Origin: Caprimulgus europaeus
Taxonomy: Eukaryota > Chordata > Aves > Caprimulgiformes > Caprimulgidae
Direction of reading: 5' to 3'
NCBI GenBank assembly: GCA_907165065.1
Contig: OU015524.1
Span: 31,558,795 to 31,622,794, forward strand
Length of the DNA stretch: 64,000 nt
Every line of letters begins with the position of its first letter. Within the stretch, counting starts at the first letter, position 1. Below are positions 22,646 to 35,200 of this stretch, piece by piece. The notes under the pieces are model-generated. The model was not told the origin of the DNA and did no database searches. It saw only the letters and a list, made by a program, of their open reading frames with translations. The position numbers and the translations under genes are program-made.

Positions 22646-25359
22646 CCTTGTAGGAGCTGCCAGACCCCACCCCAGAGACAGGCATCCTTCCCAGGGCAGA
22701 TGGGGTCGTGTCCCATCAACACTTGTGAAACACTTTGGGGTGAATTATAGGAATATAACGATTCCTTTGGTTCTGGGGAAGATTCCCAAAGCTCCCAGCT
22801 GATCCAGTCCAACTTCACATTTCCCCTTTCACCACTTCTGTTCAGCAGCCAGCAGTGGGCTGCTGTCGACGGGGTGGCAGGGCTCATTCATCACTCTCAC
22901 ATGGGGTTAAAAAAGAAAACCAGACCCTTTAGAAAGAAAAAAAATCCTAAAAAGAAGAAAAAGCCCCAAACATTGAGCAGCCCATGTTCGAGACAATGAA
23001 TTGCTTTTGAAAGTGTTTGTTTGCTTGCTTAAGGATGGAGGTACCTTCCTATAAAAAAGCTGGAGGAAAAAACCCACCGTCCCCCAAGTTCGGGGCACTC
23101 TAGAGGGCAGCCATGCTGAAATTGTGATTAAGTGTTTTGAGCCATGCCTTTCACTGCAGCCTGCCAGATAAATATTTACAGCTGACCACAGAGAAGCGGG
23201 GGGAAGCAGAGGAGAGACATCTGTAAATTCTTTGGAGCCTTGCAGCATTTTAATTTTAATTTGGATCCTTCTTGTTACTTTTCCATCCACACATCATTGT
23301 TCCTTTTTCTCAACCCACAGATAGCTAAAGAAGAGTTTTTTGAGAGAAATATGTTATTTCTAAAACCTCAGGGGACAGATCCTGGTTTCAGTGACCGTGA
23401 TGCAAAATCTGGAGCTGTGATAAACTAATGCTGCAGAGAGCAGACTGCAGCCTTTGGTTTACTAACAGGCGTAAATCTGATGTAACATTATTGATCTCTG
23501 TGGATTTACTCAGCGTCTCATTGCCTCCTCCCTTGTTTTCTTCACAGTTGTCCTTATCCATGCGAAGTCAGTGCCTATGTGGGTGCAATATGCCAGTAAA
23601 TCACAGTGTTACACCCACTGCTCAATAGTGTAAATGACTCCCTCCATTTGGCCTAGGTTCTCAAAAGAAAGAAATTCCCACTGCCCAATGGGAGAGCTGG
23701 TTATCAGCAGCCCAGAGCATCTCCTCCCACGGACCCTGGCCAGTCAAGGTGTCCATAGCTGAGCCCTCCAAAGAGGGGGCAACCAAGAAGGACTCATATA
23801 AATGAGGGCCCTCAACCCTGGGGGCTTTCTGCATTTTGATGTACGAGTATATACATCCTGCTTGGAAACATATGCAGGAATCTGTAGCTATAAAAGCCAC
23901 TGCACCACCCTGTAATCCAGCCCAGATGTGCTTCTCCTTTCATGGCACACTCAAGGGACCCCTCCAAGCTGAGGCAAGCAGGGATGGAAAGCATTGTTCA
24001 AATTTACTCACCCTAATGAAAAAAGACCCACAGCAGACTGCTCGCAGAGGTCCAGAGCAAGAATCCTGGTAGGAAGGATTGACTCTGGGAGGGGGGCTGC
24101 AGTGTGAACCAACTGATGGTGACCAGTGCTGTCGTCAGATGCCTTCTGAGGTCATCGGCATGAGCCAGGAACCTGGCGCGCTCTGGGTCTCTCGGAGACG
24201 CTGTCATTAACACATGCAGTGCAAACTCTGGTCTTGCTTGAGCTCCCAAAACTTGGTGCAAAGGTCTGTGCAGGCAGCTGAGCCTCTGGTGATAATATGG
24301 TGGGTCTACTCACTTCCTTCAAGGCTTTAAACTTGGGAAACAGAGGCCAAGTAATGAGGCTCTGGGGTGGACTTTCATCCTGATCTATTTGGGAGAACAG
24401 AGGAAAGACTTTATAGTTTCTTGGAAGTCATATTTGCAAGCAAGCTACCAGGATGTCCTCCTCCCCATGTGGTAGCAGCTCAGGCTTGAGATTTGTCCCT
24501 GCTTTTATTGGTGACCTCCTAAGTAGCCAAAAAGTAGCATTTAAAAAAACTTCTGCACTGGCTTCAAAGTCATCTAGGAAGTTACTCTTTCTGTTAGTGT
24601 CATAAAACTGCACAGCCCTAAATAGAAAGTGCGGAGGCAAAGGTCTTGTCCCCAGGGCTTTGCAGTCTAAGCGCAAAGAGTGCGGTTATAAAGCAAGTCA
24701 TGGAGTCCAGGAAGGAAATTTATGGCTGGGAAGATGAATAAATAATCCGCCAAGATCAACAGTAGTGGTAATGTCGAAGAGTACGGAGCGGAGTTGCTCT
24801 GTTTTTGCAGCGCTGAAACCGCTTGGAAACCTTGGACTGAAACAAGCCAGCTGCTGGAGAGCTACTGCGGCACTGGGGCCCTGGCATTGGCACCACCAAG
24901 GTCTGATGACCTCAAGGGGCTGTTTTAATGTGAGGGAGCACTGCCACGTCTTCCCCAACATGATCTTACTCTTGGGGTCAGCCCTGTGTTGTGACAAAGA
25001 CTCTCACGCATCACGTCCCAGTAGTGATGTGACCTCGTGGAGAGCTAGCATGTCTCTGGCTCTTCGTTTGTAGACCATCTGGAAGCCTCTTGGGCCTCCA
25101 GATGTGATGAGAGGAGGATAGGGCATTGTATAATTCTTGGGAGTTTGAAGGAGACGCGAATCAAAATCTTTGCAGATTTTTTTGCTGCTTCTCTCAGCAT
25201 TCCCATCCTTTTTACTTCTGTTTGGCTTTCTTCTCTTCACTCAGCCTGAAAAGTAAAGTCACTCCAGTGTTTACTTTGTTCCCTGCCCAAGATGTTAAGC
25301 ATGTCCTAGGTCATCCTTGTTAATGGATCACATAAGGGAGTGGTGGAAATCAATTACTG
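22646..25359. other. Gene-free stretch
   Basis: Nothing recognisable. An open segment at 23321-23428 follows an acceptor-like CAG but ends in a stop without family resemblance. Confidence 0.4.
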
Positions 25360-25497
25360 TAGGTGTCTTAAAGAAGCGGTTGGACAAACACATCAGAAGC
25401 AATGTAAAGATAGCTAGTACTGCCTTGGGGCCGGTGTTGGCCTAAACGAACTCCCGAGGTCTTTTCCAGCTCTAATTTCTGAGCTCCTCTGATCCTG
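25360..25497 (+). mobile_element. Old CR1-type 3' end fragment
   Basis: The segment contains AAGAAGCGGTTGGACAAAC, then GTTGGCCTAAACGAACTCCC and GAGGTCTTTTCCAGCTCTAA, then a TTTCTGAGCTCCTCTGAT-type degraded tail. This follows the order of an ancient CR1 terminus (a GGTTGGACTAGATGACCTCC-type block followed by a TTCCAACCCTAATTTCTGTG-type block). It is more diverged than the other CR1 pieces here. Confidence 0.55.
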
Positions 25498-28400
25498 AAC
25501 AGAGAGCATGACAGCAAGGACCTGAGAATGCTCTTAGATGTGTACATTGGCAGCAGCCCATCATACTTTGATGTTTATTTTGTGCTCATGGGCATCATAC
25601 CCTTGCTGTGCAACATCCAGTCATGGCTGTGCAATGGCTTGGTGTGCTGGGGTGGTATCTGAGGGTAAACTGTGAGCTGGGAAGGTCAAAAGTGACATCC
25701 CTCTAAAGTTTATGGTGCACAGAGGGTGTCACCAGCGTTTAGTCCCATACTTATTCTCCACATGAACAGTTTGAAAACAGAATTGATTGTTTGGAGGAAA
25801 ACACTGGCCACCTCCAACCACTCCCAGGCACTGTACATTCTGCCCCAGTATATGACTTGAGACACCAGAGATAAACTTATTCCCCTGTCCTAGCCCTCGG
25901 GGTTTGCTCTTTGAATACTCTTGAAGCTCCAGCTCTTGGAGTGCTGTGATTACACTTGGCTCTCGTCTCTCTCGTCCTAACAACAGTGACAACAGGACTT
26001 CTAAGGGGAGAGGAAAACTTGCATGCAGCCTTTCAGGCAAGAAAGCGAAACAAAAAGAACTCAACCCTTAAAAAAAAATCTGTTATTTCAAGAAAGATCT
26101 TCTGATTTGTGTTGGGAGAGTTGCCTGAAGTTTGTATTTGATGGTCTTGATGGTTAAAAGATCTTGATTTCAGTCTGGACTTTCTCTGCAGTTTCTCAGG
26201 GGCAGTTCAGTGTTGGGGTATTCCTGGTCTGCAAAATCCAGTCACTTCTCTGGACCCTGAAAGTAAGATGGAAAAGCCTGAAATGTATTTATTTAAGACT
26301 TTACTGTCTGTGGCTTCTCTTCAAAGGATCAGAGGGCAATCCAGGGCCTGAATACCTTTGTGCTAATGCCCTGGCAAATCAGGGGTATCCTTGCTGACAT
26401 GTGCTGTGTGACACCAGGGCAGGGCTAGGTGAAGGTGACCTGAGGAGCAGCTGGAGAGCAAGCCCTTTTGAGATAGCTAAAAGGAACCTGGAAAATCATG
26501 ACAGGGGGACACATAATGGGCAGCGGGGGATGCAGCATTTTGCTCAGCCCTTTTGCTTGTAACACAGACCTTCATCTGTCCAAACACCAGTGCTTCCCCC
26601 TGCTTGCTGACTCCAACCAACGAGGGTCAGCACAATTTGTATCTATCTCCAGTGGGGACGGGGAGCTTTCCATATCCCCCTGCACCAGGCTCGCTCACGG
26701 CAGCTTGGGCTGGATCAGATTTCAGGGTTTGGGCTCTGCGTGCGTGCACTTGCCTGTGCTTTTAACTCTGCAGTCTTTCCAGGAAATTAATTTGTGTCAG
26801 ACGATTGGTTTTTGTCCTTCCTTTGCTTTATGGAGGGCAGGGTTTGGAGGACACTGTTGATCTTGCCCTGCTCAGCTGTATGTGCCTAGTGCAGGTCTTC
26901 CCCAGGCAACAAGTAAGTGAGGGGAAAACTCCTAGTGACAGCCCAACTGTTTTGAGCATAGATGGCAGGAATGAGCCTAAAAAGTTTCTTGGTTTTAGAA
27001 CAAGGTTTGGGCATCCTTTCCTCTTTCTACTCCCTGGCTCCCTTTGCTTCTTTTGGGTCCATGTTTTGACATGCTACCAGATTGATGCACTGACAAACTG
27101 TATCTATCTCCATTAAAAATCGCAGGGAAGAAACTGAAGGTCTTGTTATCAAGCAAAAGGCAATTGAGCAGGCAATTGAACAAAAAGCAATATGACAGCA
27201 GGTAAAGTGTAGGAGATGATTTAAGACCTGGCATGGACACAATCTAAGCTGGATATTTATCCTAAAATGCTAGTAAATCAAACTTAAATCAATTGTTGTT
27301 CCACAATTAAAAACTGAATATGGAATAAAGGCTTTTCCACCTCTCAGAGCTGTTGTTTCAGGCTCTCTTCAGACTCAGGAAGACAAGATTGCTTTATTTA
27401 ACCTCATCTCATACTTTGAGTGTGCATTCCTATAGGCATAGGAGCTGAACTCTTCATCTTCAGTAGAAGTTGGTATGCTGGAGTTTGTCTCTGCTCGCAG
27501 AATGGCAGATAACAAGAGGCTAGATTATCAAGAAAATTAGTCAGAATGAGCGACAGTGACCTTCTGTCTGTTCCCCAGGATTTAATACCATGCTTCCATC
27601 TCTAACATACACATCACACAGCAAGTGCTGTAGCCAATCTATTTGGAGCTTAGGCGATATGCTCAGGGACTTCCTCGCTCCTGCTTTGGTCCTGTCAGTT
27701 CACATAAGTCAAGGAGGTTCAAACCAGGTCAGGTCTTGGTTAAAAGTCCTCAGAGGAGAGGCTAGGATGTCACCAGGTGCGACAACCTCTTTTCTGGCTC
27801 AGCAGGATTGGTCTCACTAGCCTAATGCAGCAGGGGTCTATGAATATTGACTCCTAGAGACTGCTCTGGTGAAATGGGGACTTCACATCACTGTGACTAG
27901 GAAATCTGAGCATGGGCCATGCATTCATTTCACACCAGATTTCACTCTCTTTCTCTGAGCTGTGGATTGTTTTGTTTCTTGTCCCAAATTGCTGTGCTTA
28001 GAGGTCGTGCTTGCTTGCTGATATACAGACCCATTTCTGGCCCAGGGGAGCTGCATTTGGGAAGTAGGTGGATGATGCACCAGTGGGTAACATGCAGTTC
28101 ATAAATGCTTTGCATCCCTTCAGCTTGATGGCTGTGGGAGGCAGGTGGACTCAGATGCAGAGCTACTGGAGTGGCAAAGTGATCAGTGCCTTGTTACTTT
28201 TTCACTGCCGACAATTGTCTGTGAAACCCACAGGCCGAGAGGAGGTTTGCACAAAGGATGACAAATAGCTGTTGCCCTCACTTACTCTGCTAGTTCAGGG
28301 GCTAAAGTCTGCATAGCAGATCTCACGGACGTGACCCCATTGATGATCCCTGGGGGTACAAGAAAGATATCATGCAATAAAGTTTCTTTCCTTTTCTCTC

Positions 28401-28653
28401 ACTGTGCTTTAAAAATAAACAACCTCTAAAATTGCTTACAACCACTTCCTGCCTCTACCAAAGAACAATTAATTCTTCCACTGTGACCTTAAATTCTACT
28501 GTTTACCAGTTTCGGAGTGGTCACATCTTTTATGGTGTTCTTTTACCAAAAAGGCTTTGCTCACACTCGTGTCTTTGTGAGGGTGTATATTTTATATTAT
28601 GTCCAGCTATGACATCTCTGTTGTCCACCACCAGTGGTGGGGGTACAGTAGAC

Positions 28654-28693
28654 AGCAGGGTGGTGCATTCAGCAGGGTGGTGCATTCAGCAGG
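28654..28693. repeat. 17-bp tandem repeat, 2.3 copies
   Basis: The unit AGCAGGGTGGTGCATTC occurs twice perfectly (28654-28670 and 28671-28687), followed by the first six bases of a third copy. Confidence 0.9.
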
Positions 28694-31600
28694 ATGTGTA
28701 TGTGCGTCGATGTGTGCGTACGTATGCAGTGTGGGTACCTTGCTGCAGATCAAAAGGAAAATGAATCTCTCAAATGTTTCATTTATAAAGTGTGTTGTTG
28801 CTGCACTGCTGCCCAAGGTCTTCAAAGGGGCCCAGATTTATTGTCTCAGCACAGTTCAGAGATATTTATTGTAGATTAAAAATGGAAGAAATAGGAAGGG
28901 AGCCAGGTGTAAAAATAGGAGCTCTTACATTGGTTTGCTGTATTAATTCAGGTTTTGTTGTTTTCTTTTCCCCTGTGCTTTTCCCTCCTCCTCCTTACAT
29001 TCATTCCTAAGAGCCAAGGGGTCATGTCTGTGTTTTCTTGTGTGGCCGCATGGAGTATGTCCTGACAGTTCTGCTATCTCTTAGGTAGAAACTGAGATTA
29101 TCCAGGCATGGCTCTCAGAAAAGGAAACTCACTACAGGCAAATCTGCTTTGCTTTTATTACTGGAGGTACCATTTAATCTCAGTCCCTGACTGTTTCTCT
29201 CCCCACAACTCCTCTGCTTGGAGGAAAAATCATCAGCTCAACACATGACAAATTAGCTCTCCTTTGTGGCCACAGATTTTAAAGAGAGGAGCAGTCATTT
29301 GGATCCTTCTCAGTTGGTCGTGCAATGCAGCCCAGAGACCCTGAGCAGTGGTGTCCAGCTGACCAGCATGGCAAGGCTGATGTGTCCCTGTCAGGACGTG
29401 ACCACGTGCTGGCTCTGAGGGTACCCGTGGGCAAGCACAGTGTGCACCCACACTACCGAGGAGACCTTCTGCCTGGGTCCATGCAGGGGAGGTTGCCTGG
29501 AGCTTCAGCCCTCACTTGAGTCTTGTACACTGACCTTCCCCACCAAACCCCTGGGCTGGGGCTGGAGGAGGACACCTCAGCCAGGCAGTCTCTAGTCACT
29601 CCTTTCTGCAGTGTGGCTAGCGTGATGATGGGGGTGGCAGGGAAAAGCATGGGCTGTGATGTGGAGTGATGAAAAGCACAAAAATATGACTTCTTTTCAC
29701 CTTTACTTGCCTTTATTGAGATCTTTCCCCCAGTTCCAGTGGAAAGACAGAGGTTTGTTCACACCATCGTGATCTAACTTTGCCCAGGAATGAAGCAGGT
29801 TGTCCTTATTCAGAACTGAGGGAAAACATAAGATCTCAAGGTACTTCTCCTCACCATCTCTTATTATCCCCTAGGCTAAATGTGCTGGCTATGTCCTCAC
29901 TGGGTGCTGGCTGTGATTTGCTAGGCAAAATCTCTGAGTCAAGCACTCTGTATTGACAGAGCTTCTTTCTCCCAATGCTCACACTGCAGGTGGAGAAGAC
30001 AGCCACGAGGTGGGAGATACAAATCCAGAGCGGGAAAGTGAGGTGCTGAAAGCGTTTGAACCAGAACTGATGCTGAGCCACTTGTGCTTGATTTATGCTG
30101 AGTTGATGCGGAGTCCTGCTGTCTTTGTTAGTCCTCTGAAATTCTCTCTGCTTCTCTAAAAACCTTTATTCCACAAGGTAAATTCCCCTGTGCAACTCTG
30201 AGCCCTTTCTGGCAATCCTAGTCAATTTAAAAGGGCTAAGATTTGTGATCCTGCATCCTGTCACTTGAGGGGAGCGTCATCTTCATGCTAAATGTGAGCC
30301 CTGGCTATGTGAAGCTTACAGGCACAGCTACAAGTATAAATACTTCATCTGCGCTGTGACCCTGTTGGGTGACGGAGCATCCCAAACTGGTCTCTCACTT
30401 GTGCTCCTCTTTCAGGGGTTTCAGCCAGCAAGCCAGTAGCTTTCAGCTGAGGAGCTGAAGTCGTGCCCATATTGCTGGATGCCAGGCACACCACTCAACT
30501 GTGTCTGCAGTCTTGGTTAATCTTATGGGTGCTCACACCATATCCATCTTGTCACCTTTTACCTCTGCATCTTGCTATCAGTTGCAAAGACCACCATACA
30601 GTAAAAGATCGTTGTCTCCAATGAGGTTTGTGAATAGATTTTAATATCATAATTATGGCATGTAAACAAAATACCACTTGATTATTGAAACCATATTCAC
30701 TGAAGCCAAGCTCCCATGCGAGAGATACATATGAGTTTAATTGCCGTTAAACCTCTGCAAATGTACATTCAGTAAGGCACTGGTATTATTTAACATGTAG
30801 ATCAAAACAACTACTGAAATCTAGAGCTAATGCTGGAGATTAATCAGTGTGGGATTTGGCCATTTCTCTGTACAACTGATTATCAGTAGGATGCTTCCTG
30901 CCTTTTGCAGCTGGCAGGACTATGCCATGCCCTTGATGTCCTGTTCCATCCATCAGTTCTGGCACCAGAACCAGCCAATGGTTTCACTTGAGTTGTCTTT
31001 CTCATGGGAGATCAGATGAGACTTAGCTCCTCTTAATCACTGGTGGCTGGGTTGTCTTTCATACTGACAGCCTCAGAACTGGGATTAGCATTGTGAACAC
31101 CAGTGAAGACCAGGTAGTGTCATCGGGGAGAGTGAGGGTGGTGCTGTCTTTGCATCAGACGCCCACCCCCACAGCCAGCACACCCGTGACAGCCCTAATA
31201 CCTCTCCAGCTGCTCCGTCACCCACAGCTTGGCTGCTCAGTTCTGCTGCTGACATCTGGAGCAAAAGCATATACAAAAGACTATACAAAGCAAAAACATA
31301 CACAGAAGAATGAGATTAGGTTCTTTTGAGCTTCTTCCAGGCCCAACCTCCCCCAGAGCTCTTTGCTATGTTTTGCTTTGTACGCTGGGAGGAGAAGAAC
31401 TTGGTTAGAGAAAAGAGGACATTTTGCAGATTAATGAAGCCTAGATCTTATCCAGGTGTTACTTCCCAGGTCTTTCAAACTCTGGTAACACCAGAAGACA
31501 TTTTGCAGAACCCAGAGGGTGGTGGGGAAACCTGGGACACCTTATAGGTGAGTGATTTCCCTGGTCTTTACAGCCTGACAGCCCAGTCATGACTGTCTTT

Positions 31601-32213
31601 GACTAATTGTGGTGGGACTCCTGCAAAAGCAGCGAGCTACCCGAGTAAGGAGCCTTCAGGCTTGTGGACATCAGTGGGAAGTCCTCTGGATGGCAGAGCA
31701 GGAGCAGCATGGTGTCACTGAGCCTCCTGCTCTGGTACTGGCTCGGGAGCTCCTGGTGAAGAAGGGCAATGCCCCCAAGGCATACCTTTCTGTGTCTGCC
31801 AGTGCTGCCCACCTCACCAGGTGGAGTTTCTGTCTCCTCACAAAACCTCTGCGAAACTGTATCAGTCTTTGGAACCCAGGACTCAATCCTTAAAATCAGT
31901 AACTGAAGAGCGCTAGAGAAGGGAAACAACTGAACATGCCTGGGAAATCTGATACAGCTGAGGCTCAGTACAACTTCAGAAGAATCAGTGGGGAGATATC
32001 ATATGTGAAGTAGGGAGTACTATTTTTGCAGTTGTCATGGCATGAAGAGGAGTTTGTGTGTTTCTTTCTAGCTATTTCAGTTGCTTAAGTGAGAGTTATA
32101 ACTGTTATTAAGAGTCATGAACCTGTGGCACTTAATGGTACACTTTTGTTTTGAGTTCTAATAGTCATTCTTAAAAAAAAAAAAAGATAAAGGATTGAAA
32201 AGGATTCCATGCT

Positions 32214-32280
32214 GTTATCCTCATTTTGCAGACAGATCCTCAAAAGTATTTAGACATCAAACTCCCAGTTAAATCCAAGA
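32214..32280 (+). repeat. MIR-like remnant
   Basis: TTATCCTCATTTTGCAGACAG resembles the TTATCCCCATTTTACAGATG block of MIR-type SINEs, with a weak continuation. It is short and diverged. Confidence 0.3.
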
Positions 32281-35200
32281 CAACCCAGTATCTAAATGTT
32301 TACTTGGATTTAAGTGATGTGTTGATAACATGTTGTAAATGAAATTTTGACCTGACAAACCTTTAGCTGCTAGCCTAGCCCTGACATATCTTTTTCTGCC
32401 AGAGTACAGGTCCATGCTCCCACACCAGGCAGCCAAATAGCTGGTGGCTGCTTGGCAGGGCTTGCTGCTGCCTCCAGCCTGGTGGGTGCTCTCCTGTGGC
32501 ACTTAGAGGGCCTGGGAGGCTGGTGGAGGGGGAACCAGGGGAAAGGGCTGTGTGCAGGGGAGATGAGACATCAAAGTCCTGGCCACACACAGCAGTAGAT
32601 ATTCTACAGCTTTTTATTTTTTTCCTTCACAGAATTCACAGAATTGAGGTGCCACCCTTGTTTTTGGCTGTTCCCAGTGGGAATAATTAGATTGTGCATG
32701 CCTTAAATTCCCTCTTTTGCAATGACAACTGGATGCAATTTGCTTAGAAGTCTTACAAATGAAGCTTTCACATTGTTGGAAGCCATTCAGTGAGTGCTGC
32801 AATGTGTTCAGAGGTGGCTGCTTCTCAGCAGGACCCCAAGTGGTTTCTAGAAATCTTTCTGTAGCCTGTCAGGCACTTTGGGACTGACTCAGTGGGTGAC
32901 GCATGGGCATCCTGGTTAGGGTCTTTCAGCTCAATGCAAGTTTGTTATTTCTACACTGTAGAATACCAAGACAGCCTGGTTGAAGGCACACACTCATGTA
33001 AGACAGAGTGTGAAATGCAAACCCGAAGGATTAAAGATTTCATATGTCATTGGGATTGGGCTCAGGAAATGCCAAACCAGAACTGAAACCTGCACTTGAG
33101 TTTTAATTCTAGTTCATGCTTAACATAAATGTTATTCTTGCTAACAAAACATTCCTTGGAATAACTCCACAGAGCTAAGAACAGGTCTCTGCAGAAGATT
33201 TTATGACCTTTGATAGTGAAGGACTAGATACAGCTCAACAGGTACCTTCCATTTGTGTTGTCCTGTGATTAAAGACTCACCAGGGCAGGCTACTGAGGGA
33301 ATCCTCCACACAGCAGCAAAAAGCTTCAGTGGTGGTTGTTGTGGGGAAATGACTTGTGGGACCATATGCATATATATTAAGATCGTCTGTTTGGCCGGAA
33401 GGGGCAATAGCCCTTTTGATCTAGAAACATGGATGAAAAAATAAGTATTTCCCCCAGCAAAAGGCTGGACAAAAAGGAGGAAAATGCCCTTATAACAACT
33501 GAAAGTACCACCTCCTTCCTGCCTGCACGCTGTGCTTAAGATGGCCAGCATTTGGTGCTATTTATTTTTCAGACTGCTCCTGTTGAATTGTGAAGACCTT
33601 CATGCCAACACCCCATCAAAGTGCTTGACCACTGAAGGACAGCCTTCAATGTGCTTCCAGCATGTCTCTGGGCAGCTGATGAAAGAGCATGATAACTAAA
33701 GAGACCTAATGAAGCCCAGCTCCTGCCAAGCTCACAGTTGAGTGTTCTGTGCAATGTATGGCAAGAGAGGAGAGGAGGGAGGATCGGGAGAAAAGACAAT
33801 GCCACTAGGACTTGAAAAGCAAGGTTCAAGGGACATAGATGACAGATAAAGAAGGCAGAGGAGGAACAATGTGTGTTGTTGTTGGAAGGAAGTGGTAAAA
33901 GAAAGAAAGAGCATGCTTGTGTCATTTGTAACTTGGAAGGGAAGCCTTGCACAGATATTTTATCCCAAGTGTCCGACCTTTGTCCTATCTGGAGAACATA
34001 GGAATTAACTCAGATATTAACCAAATACTTTGGTCTAACTGGAAAGTGGAGTGCAATTATCTGGAGCAAGTGAGGCAGGAGGAGCAGACCCCCTCTTCCT
34101 TTCTGCAATGGGAGGTGGGCTTGTCGCAGGGATGACATTAGTATTTTTTGACAGTTCTCGAATTCACTTGGCTCAGGTAACATCACTGCCTGTCCTCCCT
34201 GAATCACTACAGGCACCTTGGAGGGCAGTGGGGAGCAGGAGCAGGGACTTCCCAGGCCCTGGGCAAAAGCCCTGGTCAAACACCACCTTAGGACAACTTG
34301 GCAAATGGACTTGGATAAAGAAATGCCATCTCAGTCCTCAAGCACAGCTGGAAAGGAGGTGCCTGGAGACCTGTGCATGGAAGGGGAAGCGTGGCCCAAC
34401 AGTGGAGCAGTGAGGACATTTTGGGAGCTGTGGTGGGCTCTGCTGACCTGAAAGGGTGAGGTCTCCCATAGCACTTGATAAGCAGAGCTGCCCTTCCAAC
34501 AGCTGGGCGCAGAAGTGCCATGCAGGTACTGTTATATTTGTGTTGCTGTTTTTCCCTTTTTTCTGACAGCTGTAACACCTCAGGTGTCCTTACAGCAGGG
34601 CAGTCATCTCTCCTCTCATGCAGGACAGTATTTGCCAGCCTGCAGTCCATGCACTTCTCAAGGTATCCAAACTTGCTTAGCGAATGGTGCAAAATACAGA
34701 ACAAACCACAACTTCCCTGCATTCACGGTCCCATGCACGCAGTCAGATCTCAGGGGGAATGCAAAGAAATAAACACACAGTCAAAGCTGAGCTTAATTCT
34801 TACTCAGATCTAAGTACAAATCAGTGTGGTGACTGTGCCGTGTGATGCCTTCAGTTTATTCAGAAAAGGCTGGGCAGAGCTTTGAGTAAAACACATACAG
34901 AGATGCTGGTCTAATGCACACAAGGCAGAAACTAGGAGAGCAAGATGGGAGCATGGTAAGCCTATGGTGGTGATCCAGGTACTCAGAGCCAAACCCTGCC
35001 CTGCCATCTAAGGCTGCTGTTGGCCTTTGAGGAGTTAATCAAGGCTGTACTGCATTTCTGTGGGCACTGCAGGAGCATATTCTGCACAGCCTTGAAGGCT
35101 GGTGCCCTAGGATGCTGCTGGGTAAGGATTTATGGAGCACTAGGGCCAAGAGAAGAATGTCCCAACCTTGATAGATCCAGTAGAAGAAAACCACTTTTCT

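Noticed and set aside
23321..23428. Open segment after AACCCACAG ending in a stop, resembling a last exon
   Set aside because: Only 35 codons without family resemblance, and no upstream partner exon or poly(A) context was found.
29085..29166. 82-bp open segment between CTCTTAG and CTGGAG/GTACCA
   Set aside because: Short, isolated and unrecognised; splice-like borders of this quality occur often by chance in this much sequence.
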